This document shows, piece by piece, positions 6,828-15,625 of a DNA stretch of 64,000 bases. The stretch's first letter is position 1; every line of letters starts with the position of its first letter. The translations under genes and the position numbers were made by a program. The notes beneath the pieces are model-generated. The model saw only the letters and a program-made list of their open reading frames with translations. It searched no databases and was not told the origin of the DNA. Origin of the DNA: Pedobacter sp. SL55 (GTDB lineage Bacteria > Bacteroidota > Bacteroidia > Sphingobacteriales > Sphingobacteriaceae); assembly GCF_026625705.1 (NCBI RefSeq), contig NZ_CP113059.1:2108001-2172000 (forward strand), written 5' to 3'.

Positions 6828-8798
6828 TTATTTTTTATACTTTTCAAGAAAAGACTTAAAATCCATCGATTGATATTTGCCATCTTTACAGAACCTTAGC
6901 TTTCCGTTTTTATCAAATTCTTCAGCGATATGGCAAAAAATAAACGGTACCACTTCCTTGCCTTTTGTATCGATAATTCCGTACCAATAGTTACTGCCAT
7001 CGGCTGTTCTTATGCCTACTATAAAATAATTGTTTACGTCAAAAAACGGATCGATAAACTCATACCTAAAGCCAGTTAGCAAATTCAAATTTTTATCTAC
7101 CAAGGCGTTTTTCTTATTGGCACCTTTAGCCACAAATAATGATGGATAGCTAATATCGGAAGCTATATGACTGTCTATCCGGTCTATTTCTTCAATACCT
7201 TTGCCTAAAATTTTCTTAAAATTCAAATCGTAGATGTCATCGGTATCATCCTTTTTGGCAATGATAAAATTTTCGTGCTTCTCAAAGCCATAATACTCAA
7301 AGGGGATGATGATTTTCTCTCTGTTTAGCATTACGCCAGATTTGTTTTCTTCGCCAATTTTCTTTTCAAAAACATCGTATCCAAGTTTTAAACTTTGCTC
7401 AAAATTTACAAACTGCGGCAAGGCAACCATCTTTTTATTAGCCACATTTAGCCAATACAGCTTTTCATCGCCCATAAAATATTCATTTGCAAGTTGGCTT
7501 AACTCATTGTATGCTGGCTTAATCATAATTTCGCCTTCACGGTTACTTATGCCAAACTTTCTATCATTTTGATGGCTATAAAAAACAATGTTGGGTTTAG
7601 CTTCATCAAAATACTTTGGGTTAAGGTAATGGTTGCCATATTTAACCATTTGCTTATTTTTTAGCGAAACCCAATTTTTACCCACAAAAACATCAATAGC
7701 TTTAATATCATCCGGAAACTCTACCACTACAAATTGCTTATCGGTGCCAATTACCTTTTTGCCTGCGTTGGCAATCTCATTGTATAAGCCAACATCGCCC
7801 AGCTCTTTTACTTTCTCTTTGTCCTTGGCTAGCTTGGTAATGTAGGCATCAAACTCTGCCATATTATCTTTAGCGTTAAGCTGGTTTTGGCTTATCTCAT
7901 TGAGCTTTTCTTTTCCACTTTTCTCGTCTTTCTCCTCCAGTACATCGGCAAAAATGGAGAGCAGTTCTTTTAAACTTTCGGTTATTTTACTATCAACAGT
8001 TAACATGGGCGTAGTGCTCAAAGCACTACTGTTCATCCTTAGGTTTTTGTTATTGTAAGCCTGGTAAGCTATAATGTCGCTATACAAACCCATCGGAATT
8101 TGTAGCTGGGCCATGTTTTCGTCGATGCTTTCTACCTCAATATCGAAATTTTTATAACTCACTTTTTTATCGTTTTTCCCAATTTCAAATTTTTCAAAGT
8201 CTGTGGCAAATTTTAAGCTCACTTCAGTTTCAATGCTATCAATTCGTTTTAAGCCAATAGCTGCTTTTGCTATTTTTTTTCCTTTAAAAAAGTAAGTCTT
8301 TTGGTCTGTTACTACTTGATTAACAAATGGCTTAAACAAACTGTCTTTTTCTTTGATGATGTGGTTGTCATCCGTTAGGCTAAACCTACTTTCGTAAGTG
8401 AATCTCTCTTGCCCGTATAAACTAAAAGTGCTGTCGTTATAGCTATCATTAAAATTTTGCTCAAAAAGTAAGTCTTTGCTGTAGTCGTTAAAAAGTTCGG
8501 TAACTTTTGTTTTGTCGTAATTAATTGCAAATTCGGGTGCCGACTGATGCACTGCACTTTTCTCGCCAGACGAAAAATGAGACGTTAGCTGCAAGTTAAA
8601 AGTCGAAGTTTTGATGAGCTTATTGAGTAGCGCTGTATCTTTTTTCAGCTGATTTTTAAGGTCATCATAATTCATTGCTTTTAACCTAGCGATGTATTTT
8701 TTAGCTTCGGCAGTTTGTTCTGGCGTAGCATTGTTGCAAGCGCAAATCAGTAAAATCAAAGCAACTGAAAAAAAGATATTTTTAAAATTCATAATCAA
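6828..8798 (-). CDS. lipoprotein with C-terminal WG-type repeats
   Basis: 656 residues. The signal peptide ends LLICACNN, a good lipobox, so the mature protein is lipid-anchored at a Cys near residue 21. The start may equally be the second ATG (8792, MNFKNIFF). The middle (about 60-330) is unrecognised and rich in Lys and Asp. From about 405 onward are segments typical of WG repeats: KFGISNREGEIMIKPAYNEL, then KNALVDKNLNLLTGFRYEFI and YWYGIIDTKGKEVVPFIF. WG-repeat proteins are common exported proteins of Bacteroidota with no known activity. It lies 6 bp upstream of 5466-6821. Confidence 0.85.
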   Translation of the reverse strand: MIMNFKNIFFSVALILLICACNNATPEQTAEAKKYIARLKAMNYDDLKNQLKKDTALLNKLIKTSTFNLQLTSHFSSGEKSAVHQSAPEFAINYDKTKVTELFNDYSKDLLFEQNFNDSYNDSTFSLYGQERFTYESRFSLTDDNHIIKEKDSLFKPFVNQVVTDQKTYFFKGKKIAKAAIGLKRIDSIETEVSLKFATDFEKFEIGKNDKKVSYKNFDIEVESIDENMAQLQIPMGLYSDIIAYQAYNNKNLRMNSSALSTTPMLTVDSKITESLKELLSIFADVLEEKDEKSGKEKLNEISQNQLNAKDNMAEFDAYITKLAKDKEKVKELGDVGLYNEIANAGKKVIGTDKQFVVVEFPDDIKAIDVFVGKNWVSLKNKQMVKYGNHYLNPKYFDEAKPNIVFYSHQNDRKFGISNREGEIMIKPAYNELSQLANEYFMGDEKLYWLNVANKKMVALPQFVNFEQSLKLGYDVFEKKIGEENKSGVMLNREKIIIPFEYYGFEKHENFIIAKKDDTDDIYDLNFKKILGKGIEEIDRIDSHIASDISYPSLFVAKGANKKNALVDKNLNLLTGFRYEFIDPFFDVNNYFIVGIRTADGSNYWYGIIDTKGKEVVPFIFCHIAEEFDKNGKLRFCKDGKYQSMDFKSFLEKYKK

Positions 8799-9073
8799 TA
8801 AGTTATTATAATTTGAAGCGCAATTGCAGTTTTATATTTTAATGTTAGTCCCGCTTTCCGCTCTCATCCCCTAAAACACCTGTGCAAAAAGCAAGCATTC
8901 CGAAAACAATAATTACAGATGCTTAAATCTGGGTATTTCCGCTACAATCGGGGCTATAATACTTTGGGCGGTGCTACAAAAGCCACTCAAAAAGAAAGGT
9001 TTGCAGCTTAGCGAATTGACATAAATTAAAGTACAAATATTCGGTTTTGTACTACCTTATTTGCACTCATTTT
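8799..9073. repeat. intergenic region with a diverged copy of dispersed repeat family A
   Basis: No gene seen. Positions 8811-8965 begin TTTGAAGCGCAA, then contain TAGTCCCGC and later CGCTACAATCGGGGCTA, the landmarks of the non-coding repeat also found at 14637-14731, 21190-21293 and 48069-48150. This copy is longer because of an internal insertion. Near 9034-9063 are two partial matches to the 21-bp-phased operator sites described elsewhere, but at 20-bp spacing. Confidence 0.6.
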
Positions 9074-9802
9074 TTATGTCCAATCATAAGTAAATAATAC
9101 AATACGATTTTCAGGTTCGTAAAACATCAAAATAGCATCAGCTCCAGCTCCGCAATAGCTATATCCAGCTACTTTTCCAACATACATCAATTCTTTACCT
9201 TTATATGAAATCGAAATTCCTTCGTTAGGCAAATTTTCAGTAGTTTCATCAATATCCATTTCAAAAGCCGATGGTATAGGTGCAGTATTTGTCCAGTTGC
9301 CATACCACATTTCTCCACCTAAAGTATCTAAAAAGCTTTGCGGATTTTCATCTTGCCACGGCAATAGCTGCCCTTTCATTTTAAATTTAGCTTTTGCTTT
9401 TTGATAATTCTCCTGTATGGTTTGTATATGTTCTGTAAACTCATCATCAACCTGGTCTTTGTGTATTGAAGCAGAAAGAAAATAATTTTCATTACCTAAA
9501 AATGAATATTTATTGTCTTGAGTAAGCCTAAATGCAATCCAATTTTCTGTACAAAATTCATTATGAAAATCTGTAGTTTGTTCACCAATAATTCCTTCAG
9601 CAGGTTCTGTAGGATTTAAAATGTGCACAATAGTTCCTTTTAAGTCGGTACGCAATATTCCTAAATCAATAGAAATTAAAGGCAATAAATATTTGCTTAA
9701 CCAATATTGGTCTTCAATAAATATATGCTCTGGAAACGGCGTTAATCCTTCCTTTAATTCACTTATTTCTTTTTCGTAAAAGTTTGTTTTATTGCTTTCC
9801 AT
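9074..9802 (-). CDS. hypothetical cytosolic protein, possible immunity-type protein
   Basis: 242 residues from the ATG at 9800-9802 (MESNKTNFYEKEISEL). A TTG 39 bases upstream is in frame, but the promoter I propose (three operator sites at 9856-9907 and a -7-like TA at 9832-9833) would put the transcript start between them, which favours the ATG. There is no signal peptide. The C-terminal part has GGEMWYGNWTNTAPIPSAF and ends YCGAGADAILMFYEP... with a short strand. I do not recognise the family. It is a single gene with intergenic DNA on both sides. Confidence 0.75.
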   Translation of the reverse strand: MESNKTNFYEKEISELKEGLTPFPEHIFIEDQYWLSKYLLPLISIDLGILRTDLKGTIVHILNPTEPAEGIIGEQTTDFHNEFCTENWIAFRLTQDNKYSFLGNENYFLSASIHKDQVDDEFTEHIQTIQENYQKAKAKFKMKGQLLPWQDENPQSFLDTLGGEMWYGNWTNTAPIPSAFEMDIDETTENLPNEGISISYKGKELMYVGKVAGYSYCGAGADAILMFYEPENRIVLFTYDWT

Positions 9803-9855
9803 AGTTCTTGTTATACAATAAAAATAAACGCTATTCTTCAAAGCAAAAGCACCGA

Positions 9856-9907
9856 TTATTATTTGCGTGATATGCGTTATTATTCGCTTAGGGTGGGTTA
9901 TTATTCG
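9856..9907 (-). promoter_or_regulatory. triple 21-bp-phased operator sites, locus 1
   Basis: Three near-identical decamers on the plus strand: TTATTATTTG (9856-9865), TTATTATTCG (9877-9886) and TTATTATTCG (9898-9907), each start exactly 21 bp from the next. Read on the minus strand they are CGAATAATAA repeats pointing to gene 9074-9802. After the proximal site, 22 bp further on, is TAGCGTTT (9833-9826), a plausible -7 element. Direct repeats with 21-bp period are characteristic of LytTR-domain regulators; the assignment is an inference. Confidence 0.7.
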
Positions 9908-9929
9908 TTAAGAAATACCTTGTTTGCTA

Positions 9930-10754
9930 TTATTCTATTTCATCTAAAAATTCAGTTGGGGTGTAGGTAACTCTGGCGAAATTTTTCATTACCAATTCTG
10001 TGGCTACCACTTTACCACCTTCAAATTTTAATATTTTGTCTCTCCAAATCTCGTTTTTGCGGTAAAACTGGCCATCTATTTTTAAAAATTGATGTTCTTT
10101 TTCTACCACGTGATAGGCATAATCTAGTTCTTTATCGATACGTAACTCGCCCTCCAAACATTTATCGGTAAACCAAAGGTTAATTTGAAAAGTATGTGGT
10201 GTATGGTTGGTAAACTGGTAATCGAGATAATTGTAAAAAACGGTTGCACCACTGCCAAAAGGTAATACTCTACCATCATCTGGAAAAGGATCAAAGGAAT
10301 GATGATAACGTTCTGTAACCGTTAAAGGGCTGTGGATAGCCAACCAGTGTATGAGGTTAGAAATTTGACAAATGCCACCACCAATGCCTGCTTTTGCTTC
10401 GCCAAACGAAAGTTCCATACCTAATAAATAGCCTTTCTTTTTGGTGGGCAAGCCTACTAATTTGCAAAATGAAAAGGTTTCGCCAGGTTTAATGATGATG
10501 CCGTTGATGTTTGCCGCGGCAATTTTTAAGTTGGTTACTTTATTGATTTGTAGTTGCTCGTTATTATCGCCCAGTTTTTTAAGTAAAACCGATTGATGTT
10601 TTTTAATCCTGAAATCGAGCTTATCTTCGGTTCTGGTTTTGGTATATTTTTTACCATCTAAAATCCATTCCAATCGTCTTTTTATCCGCCTTGCGTTAAC
10701 TGCCAAAAAGTATAAATATGGGTGCCGTTGACTAAGTAATTTTCTTTTTTTCAC
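9930..10754 (-). CDS. VanW family protein
   Basis: 274 residues. The VanW hallmark runs from about 85 to 200: INGIIIKPGETFSFCKLVG, KKGYLLGMELSFGEAKAG, and the signature GIGGGICQISNLIHWLAI. The N-terminus is strongly basic (MKKRKLLSQRHPYLYFLAVN) with no clear signal peptide. VanW proteins accompany some vancomycin-resistance clusters and are widespread elsewhere; their biochemical role is unknown, and there are no other van-like genes here. It begins three bases after the end of the membrane-protein gene 10758-11072, so it belongs to the operon read from 12988 downward. Confidence 0.9.
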   Translation of the reverse strand: MKKRKLLSQRHPYLYFLAVNARRIKRRLEWILDGKKYTKTRTEDKLDFRIKKHQSVLLKKLGDNNEQLQINKVTNLKIAAANINGIIIKPGETFSFCKLVGLPTKKKGYLLGMELSFGEAKAGIGGGICQISNLIHWLAIHSPLTVTERYHHSFDPFPDDGRVLPFGSGATVFYNYLDYQFTNHTPHTFQINLWFTDKCLEGELRIDKELDYAYHVVEKEHQFLKIDGQFYRKNEIWRDKILKFEGGKVVATELVMKNFARVTYTPTEFLDEIE

Positions 10755-10757
10755 AGG

Positions 10758-11072
10758 TTAGCCCTTATTTTTAAAATATTCCGTTAATTCAAAAATCCAA
10801 TCGCCACCCTTGGCAAATAAAATAGAAGATATGAGCAGGATTAACAGGTAAGAAACTAACCTTTTAAAGAACAATTTATAACGGTTTTCATCTCTCAAAA
10901 AGCAAAAATTTACCGCTAAAAATATTAAACCCGAAACCACACCTGTTACAATTCCCATAAAAATGTTGGCAATGTTTGCAAAGGCCAATAAAATGATGAG
11001 TAAGATTTCTAATGACTTAAAAGTTGGCTTATCTACATCTGGATGTGGAAATAACAATTGCCAACACACCAT
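10758..11072 (-). CDS. small membrane protein, possibly the 3' part of a frameshifted gene
   Basis: 104 residues with hydrophobic segments at about 22-44, 45-60 and 74-90. The ORF starts inside the 3' end of 11033-11302 with a 40-bp overlap, which is unusually long for this array. The first 15 residues (MVCWQLLFPHPDVDK) do not look like a normal start, whereas they would continue naturally from the upstream frame (FLFLASFVVW). An indel near 11055-11072 joining both ORFs into one protein of about 180 residues is plausible given similar cases in this window. No family recognised. Confidence 0.6.
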   Translation of the reverse strand: MVCWQLLFPHPDVDKPTFKSLEILLIILLAFANIANIFMGIVTGVVSGLIFLAVNFCFLRDENRYKLFFKRLVSYLLILLISSILFAKGGDWIFELTEYFKNKG

Positions 11073-11302
11073 ACCACAAATGATGCTAAAAAAAGGAAAA
11101 GCAATCCTTTAAAAAAATGCTTGCCCATTAAGCCGTACATTATGGTAAGTATAGCTAAGGTTAAGCCCAAAAAGGTATAGCTGAGGTCGGAAATAAAATT
11201 TGCTTTGCTATATTCTAATGGCAAAATGATGCACAGGCTAATCGCCAGTATCGTTACTCCAGCCATTAAAACTGGTTTTTTTATGTTGATTTTGGGTTTC
11301 AT
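11033..11302 (-). CDS. small membrane protein, possibly the 5' part of a frameshifted gene
   Basis: 89 residues: a basic start (MKPKINIKKP), then membrane segments at about 11-29, 38-57 and 63-80. It stops shortly after FVVWCVGNCYFHIQM, where the overlapping ORF 10758-11072 takes over in another frame. See that entry for the possibility of a single gene. Its ATG also lies within the frame-corrected 3' end of the DKNYY gene upstream. Confidence 0.6.
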   Translation of the reverse strand: MKPKINIKKPVLMAGVTILAISLCIILPLEYSKANFISDLSYTFLGLTLAILTIMYGLMGKHFFKGLLFLFLASFVVWCVGNCYFHIQM

Positions 11303-11359
11303 GATTTTCTTCTAATTGAATAAAAGCAAATCCTAAAATGGCCAATACAATACCACCAA

Positions 11360-12988
11360 CTAAATAATAATTAAAGCCCGATTTAGTCTTTTTTTTAGCG
11401 CTCCTTTTACATCTTTTATTTTATATAAGTGTTGGAGGTCGTCATAATCATGGGCTTTATAATCTGCCGGATCTGCAGTTGGTATCGTTTGCAATTTTTT
11501 GGTTTTATCATCGAAATAATAAACGGAGTTTTTATCCTTAAAAAACTGATGATATTTTACTTGGACCTGTGGCGTATTTGGCATATTACCAGCGCAACCA
11601 TTTATTACTTCTACAAAAGAGCCTAAAAAATATAAGGTCTCGTAATCCGCCTTTATGGGGTAACTTTTTTCGCCATCGTAAAAAGCATTGTTAAAAAGGT
11701 AAAACATGCCTAACTGTTTAACAATCTTGCTAGTCAGTTCTTTTTTATTTTCTAAGTGGATATTAAAGCGGTCGCCAATAAAATAGATGTATTTTTCATC
11801 TGTCAATGCCTTAGGTAAGTAAGCACCATAGCTGTAAACTCCTGGAAAAAACTGAGCATCGGCAGTAATCTTAGTACTGATGATTTTCATATCATTATCT
11901 GCCTCGAAATAATAGAAATCATCTCCTTTAAACAGCTTGCCTTCTATAGCTTCCAGTTTAGAAGCATCGGTTTTTACGTCGTAAGGCTGGCTAAAATCAT
12001 CATCCCAAATGGGATAAATTTTGTTTTGAAAACGTACGTAAGCGATATTTCCATAGCGTGGCCTTAAAGGTGTAGATGCCGAATAGCTAAAGTTGATGTC
12101 TAGCTCTTCGCCAGTTAATGGGTTTTTACCCGACACCGAATGACCTTCACGTTTCTTAATTACCCAATCGCTCCACCACATTGCAGTTGGATTATCTACA
12201 AGTTTTAATTGGTTAAATTTTCGTTTTACACCTAAGGCTAAAAATTGTGGTGTAATATCCTCAAAGCTTCCTTCATTTCTAACAGAAAAAATATGTGTTT
12301 CATCGGCAATAAAATCTTCATTTTGGGCAGGATTACAGGCGTAATAAACTAGTTGCGAAGGATTTAAATTTGGAATAGTCTCTATGGTATATTTCTTATC
12401 TTCACTTAAATCAATGCGGATAGCAAAAACCTGTTTATCGCTTTTTACAAATATCCCGAAACTAAAACACTTAACGTTGCTGATGTTGGAAGGCAATTCG
12501 TTTAGCACCACTTTGGTAATATTTTCTTTCCAGCCGGAAAAATAAACCCATTTATTGTTAATTAAGAATAAGCGTCCGTTAATGTGTTTTTGACTTGCAT
12601 TGGCAGGTAAAATTTTAGAATAAATAGCTGTCTTTTCATCATATTGCCCATCTTTTGGTAATTGATAAAAGCCATTTTTATCGCTAAACATAAAAGTTGC
12701 TTCATCCTCTCCAGCATATTTATAAGTATCCAGATCTATTCCTTTGATCTGTTTATTAATTTGCTTAACGTAGCTAAATCCGTTAGGGTCTTTTTCGGTA
12801 AATTGATAGCATAGGCCATGCTGATTTTTGATAATGGCATGTGCCTTATAAGTGTGGTAGGAGTAGCATTCGCTGGCAAAAACAGGTGCGCTAAGAAATA
12901 GTAAGAGACATAGCCCATTTAGTTTCAGTAAAGCAGTAACATGCCTAAAAAGAATATATTTTGTAGTTAGTTTAGCGTAGGTTTTCAT
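11360..12988 (-). CDS. DKNYY-repeat secreted protein, 3' end frameshifted
   Basis: 542 residues. After a long N-terminus and signal peptide (to about residue 39, LLFLSAPVFASE) come repeated segments of the DKNYY type (PF13644): FMFSDKNGFYQLPKDG and FFKDKNSVYYFDDKTKKLQ. The frame ends KKRLNRALIII at 11360, just after a run of eight A (complement of 11389-11396). One extra A opens a frame reading KTKSGFNYYLVGGIVLAILG then FAFIQLEENHE, a convincing C-terminal transmembrane anchor, ending at 11238. I therefore think the true product is membrane-anchored and about 40 residues longer. The function of DKNYY proteins is unknown. A second DKNYY-like gene is at 27133-28869. Confidence 0.8.
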   Translation of the reverse strand: MKTYAKLTTKYILFRHVTALLKLNGLCLLLFLSAPVFASECYSYHTYKAHAIIKNQHGLCYQFTEKDPNGFSYVKQINKQIKGIDLDTYKYAGEDEATFMFSDKNGFYQLPKDGQYDEKTAIYSKILPANASQKHINGRLFLINNKWVYFSGWKENITKVVLNELPSNISNVKCFSFGIFVKSDKQVFAIRIDLSEDKKYTIETIPNLNPSQLVYYACNPAQNEDFIADETHIFSVRNEGSFEDITPQFLALGVKRKFNQLKLVDNPTAMWWSDWVIKKREGHSVSGKNPLTGEELDINFSYSASTPLRPRYGNIAYVRFQNKIYPIWDDDFSQPYDVKTDASKLEAIEGKLFKGDDFYYFEADNDMKIISTKITADAQFFPGVYSYGAYLPKALTDEKYIYFIGDRFNIHLENKKELTSKIVKQLGMFYLFNNAFYDGEKSYPIKADYETLYFLGSFVEVINGCAGNMPNTPQVQVKYHQFFKDKNSVYYFDDKTKKLQTIPTADPADYKAHDYDDLQHLYKIKDVKGALKKRLNRALIII

Positions 12989-13023
12989 TAATATAGGTAT
13001 CTATTAAAACGTATTTAGACAAT

Positions 13024-13467
13024 TTATTGCATTTTCTCATCTGGCTGCCATAAAAACTTAAATCCACTTCGTGTTTGTTGGTAGTTAAAATCTCGCTCAG
13101 TTTTAAAAATATGATCTGGGTTAGCGAATACAAATCCATAGCCAAGCAATATCACCATAGCTAAAGCATACAGCCCAATTTTTATATACTTTTTTACCGT
13201 TATTGGTTTCAAATACCTGTCAATTAAGCCTATTACCAACATCAAAAACGTGAAGTAAAACAGATAATTAAACACTAATTCCGAAACAAATATTTGTAAC
13301 GAGAGCGAAGTATGCCATCCGCTACAGATCGCTGGTAAAGGAAAACCATACAGAAATTCATCGGGGCCATCTTCAACAGCTACATAACGCCAATAGGTAA
13401 CTGTACCAAATAGAATAATTGATAATGGCAGTACGAGCGATAGTATGAGTTTAGCAGTTTTTTTCAT
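13024..13467 (-). CDS. membrane protein of unknown function
   Basis: 147 residues with hydrophobic segments at about 6-28, 58-84 and 95-115. The first could be an uncleaved signal anchor followed by an exported loop (YVAVEDGPDEFLYGFPLP). The C-terminal tail is polar (FKTERDFNYQQTRSG). No family recognised. It lies 21 bp downstream of gene 13489-13854 and may share its regulated promoter. Confidence 0.7.
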   Translation of the reverse strand: MKKTAKLILSLVLPLSIILFGTVTYWRYVAVEDGPDEFLYGFPLPAICSGWHTSLSLQIFVSELVFNYLFYFTFLMLVIGLIDRYLKPITVKKYIKIGLYALAMVILLGYGFVFANPDHIFKTERDFNYQQTRSGFKFLWQPDEKMQ

Positions 13468-13488
13468 GGTTCGATTATAAATTAGCTA

Positions 13489-13854
13489 TTAGTTTCCTGA
13501 TTTGTATTTATCAGTCAAATCTTTATCGAAAACAAACTTCAAACTGCCATTTGGAAACCAATCTTTTGGTACATCTTTAAACAAATTTGTTAGTTTGGTT
13601 AAATCTGGCGCTTTATCGCCATTTCCAAATGCAAAACCTTTTTTTTGTATAGTTTTACTGTCCATATCTACTTTGTAAAAACCCCAATTAATTTTGCTCT
13701 TATATTTTTTGTCCCACAACGCCATTGTATCTTTAACAGTATAAATTTTAATATTTTGAGCATTTGCTGCCTGGGAAAATAGAAACGGCCCCATAATAAT
13801 CTTACTAAGATGATTGAAGGGAATAGCACAACGTGTAAAAAAAGTGCTTTTCAT
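13489..13854 (-). CDS. small secreted protein under a phased-operator promoter
   Basis: 121 residues. The N-terminus is long for a signal peptide (about 33 residues, ending MGPFLFSQAANAQ), and an internal start at Met21 would give a shorter one. The mature part contains YTVKDTMALWDKKYKSKINW and DLTKLTNLFKDVPKDWFPNG. No family recognised. Upstream, at 13927-13978, are the phased operator sites of locus 2, so this gene heads a transcription unit with 13024-13467. Confidence 0.7.
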   Translation of the reverse strand: MKSTFFTRCAIPFNHLSKIIMGPFLFSQAANAQNIKIYTVKDTMALWDKKYKSKINWGFYKVDMDSKTIQKKGFAFGNGDKAPDLTKLTNLFKDVPKDWFPNGSLKFVFDKDLTDKYKSGN

Positions 13855-13926
13855 TGCCAGTTTACATCACCATCTTTTAACATCTTACATCAAGGTAGCT
13901 GATATTTAACAATCAAAATCATTGCT

Positions 13927-13978
13927 TTATTATTCGTGGCAACTCAACTCATATCAGCATCATTTGACTTATTATTTG
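13927..13978 (-). promoter_or_regulatory. triple 21-bp-phased operator sites, locus 2
   Basis: TTATTATTCG (13927-13936) and TTATTATTTG (13969-13978) are exactly 42 bp apart; the middle position (13948-13957, CTCATATCAG) keeps only five of ten consensus bases. On the minus strand the repeats point at gene 13489-13854, 73 bp from its ATG. TATCAGCT lies 22 bp beyond the proximal site (13904-13897), where the other loci also have a TA-rich -7-like element. Confidence 0.6.
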
Positions 13979-13994
13979 ATTAACACATTGTCGA

Positions 13995-14306
13995 TTAACA
14001 CCGCGTTACTGCAATTAAAATATTGATCAAACCATAACCTAAAAAGATTAAAATGATTAATACAATATTTGAAATGGCCAGCCACTTTAACCTGTTGCTG
14101 AAGAGTTTAACCATTTCTACAATGAGGTAAACTACCCATATCAGAAGAACAATTGAGCCGATAAATAAAGTGGGATTGCCATTCCAGCCCATGGCTTGTA
14201 AATTAGCGTTAATGGTGTAATCAACTTGTGCCAAATGCAACAAAAGCAATAAAATAGCGCTAATGCTTAGCCTAATTAGGATGTGTTTAAGGAGTTTATT
14301 TTTCAT
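13995..14306 (-). CDS. small multi-pass membrane protein
   Basis: 103 residues. Hydrophobic segments at about 8-26, 45-64 and 73-98 predict three or four membrane passes; short basic loops (KNKLLKH at 2-8, NRLKW at 71-75). No family recognised. It overlaps nothing and lies 18 bp downstream of another small membrane protein (14325-14630), which it resembles in size and layout. Confidence 0.7.
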   Translation of the reverse strand: MKNKLLKHILIRLSISAILLLLLHLAQVDYTINANLQAMGWNGNPTLFIGSIVLLIWVVYLIVEMVKLFSNRLKWLAISNIVLIILIFLGYGLINILIAVTRC

Positions 14307-14324
14307 TATATAGTATTTATTTAT

Positions 14325-14630
14325 TTAGCCCATAGAACCACCAAGTAGCGCAAGGAACAACCATTGTATAATGATAACGATAAGGTTAAAGCTTAGCCAA
14401 GCTAAGAAATTTTTATGCTCCAGTTTTTTTAAAAGCCTAACAATAAATACCATTATGCCAATAAAAAGTAAGAACATGTTGATGTAGTACGCCCAAAACA
14501 TATAGTGGTTGGCCAAGTCTGTTAAATACGGAATGCTTCGCGGCGAATTAAACAAAAACACCAGCGAAACGCAGTACAAAACAAACAAGCCTAGGCTAAA
14601 GAGTAAGGCTTTGGTCCAAAATTTTTCCAT
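14325..14630 (-). CDS. small multi-pass membrane protein
   Basis: 101 residues with hydrophobic segments at about 7-28, 44-65 and 76-98. The sequence starts MEKFWTKALLFSLGLFVLYC, a signal-anchor-like first helix. No family recognised. It is the first gene after the repeat-rich gap 14631-15250, so the promoter for 14630-13995 is probably within or near repeat A. Confidence 0.7.
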   Translation of the reverse strand: MEKFWTKALLFSLGLFVLYCVSLVFLFNSPRSIPYLTDLANHYMFWAYYINMFLLFIGIMVFIVRLLKKLEHKNFLAWLSFNLIVIIIQWLFLALLGGSMG

Positions 14631-15250
14631 TCGTTATTTTTTGAAGCGCAAAAGTCGTGCTACTATTTATATTTGTTCCCGCCAATGCTACTTCCGATAA
14701 AATCGGAATTCGCGTATGTCGGGGCTATTTAACTTCTTTTGAAGCGTTTGGCTGGGCACTACTTGCACAAATTTTATTCACAAAACTGATAGTAATTAAC
14801 GTAAATTATGGGTCTTGATCCGTCATTGCGAGGTACGAAGCAATCCTACAACTATTGCAGGCAAAAAAAGCCGCTTTAAAATTGTTTGCTTCGCAGTCGT
14901 GCCTCGTAATGATAAGCCGCTTAACTACTGTTTGTATAACTATTTGATCATCAAATATAAAATATCAAAATCGCGTTAATTATATAGGATGTAGCCCTTG
15001 CAACTACCCAATAATAAATTTTAGACTACAATCAGTTTAGGGTAATTGCGAGGGTTACCCCTACATATTCTGACTTTTTGCTTGGCCTTAATGCAACCTT
15101 AAATAATTGTATAGGCTTTTGTTTTTTAAACCCGATAGCGCCAAATAGCCCGAAGCGAGGAACGAGCAAGGCTATAGGCAATAGCGGGGCTGCTGTTGCC
15201 CAAATGTTGCTGAACCTTGCTTTTCTAATTAATATGTTAGTTTTTTAATT
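14631..15250. repeat. 620-bp gene-free region carrying repeats A, C and B
   Basis: No gene seen. Repeat A (14637-14731) starts TTTGAAGCGCAAAA and ends TATGTCGGGGCTATT. Repeat C (14820-14915) has arms CGTCATTGCGAGGTACGAAG and CTTCGCAGTCGTGCCTCGTA, an inverted-repeat family also at 24580-24633 and 60465-60605. Repeat B (15127-15205) has imperfect arms CCCGATAGCGCCAAATAGCC and GGCTATAGGCAATAGCGGG. A and B occur in the same order beside the paralogous gene 21459-21803. Confidence 0.75.
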
Positions 15251-15604
15251 TTAGTTTGCTAGTGGTATTGGGACCATAATTTTCTGTTTGGTTTGTGTTT
15301 CAAAATCTTTGTCCCAATTTTTCCCAAATTTTTTGCTCAAGTAGGCCGCAGTTTTGCTGTTGTGCAATTCTAGTTTATCGTAATCTACGCCTATAGGCTC
15401 GCAGCCACCCATGTTTTTTATCTTTAGGCTGTACTGTGGTAGGTTAAAAGTGGTATCGTAATAAATATAAGGAGCCGGCGGAATTTCGCCATAGGTATAG
15501 TACGTGAGCATTTCCTTTTCTATTTGTTTTGGCAGTTTTGGCCGGCTAGGCGATTGGCACGACAAACAACATACCATGGCTGCAAAAATTAGGTAAATTT
15601 TCAT
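15251..15604 (-). CDS. small lipoprotein, paralogue of 21459-21803
   Basis: 117 residues with a lipoprotein signal (MVCCLSCQSPS, lipidated Cys about residue 16). The core (YYTYGEIPPAPYIYYDTTF, then IKNMGGCEPIG, LELHNSKTAAYLSKKFGKNW) is nearly the same as in the gene at 21459-21803, and the downstream repeats A and B are shared as well. The invariant GGCEP with a Cys may matter, but the family is not recognised. The two copies bracket the ankyrin/SPFH operon. Confidence 0.8.
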   Translation of the reverse strand: MKIYLIFAAMVCCLSCQSPSRPKLPKQIEKEMLTYYTYGEIPPAPYIYYDTTFNLPQYSLKIKNMGGCEPIGVDYDKLELHNSKTAAYLSKKFGKNWDKDFETQTKQKIMVPIPLAN

Positions 15605-15625
15605 AGGTTAGTTTTTTGCACGCCG

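Noticed and set aside
9034..9063. CAAATATTCG and ACCTTATTTG as a sixth phased operator
   Set aside because: Only seven of ten matches each and 20-bp instead of 21-bp spacing, with no third site; too weak.
10754..10758. VanW gene as evidence of a vancomycin-resistance cluster
   Set aside because: No vanH, vanA, vanX or vanRS-like genes nearby; VanW-family proteins are widespread without resistance.
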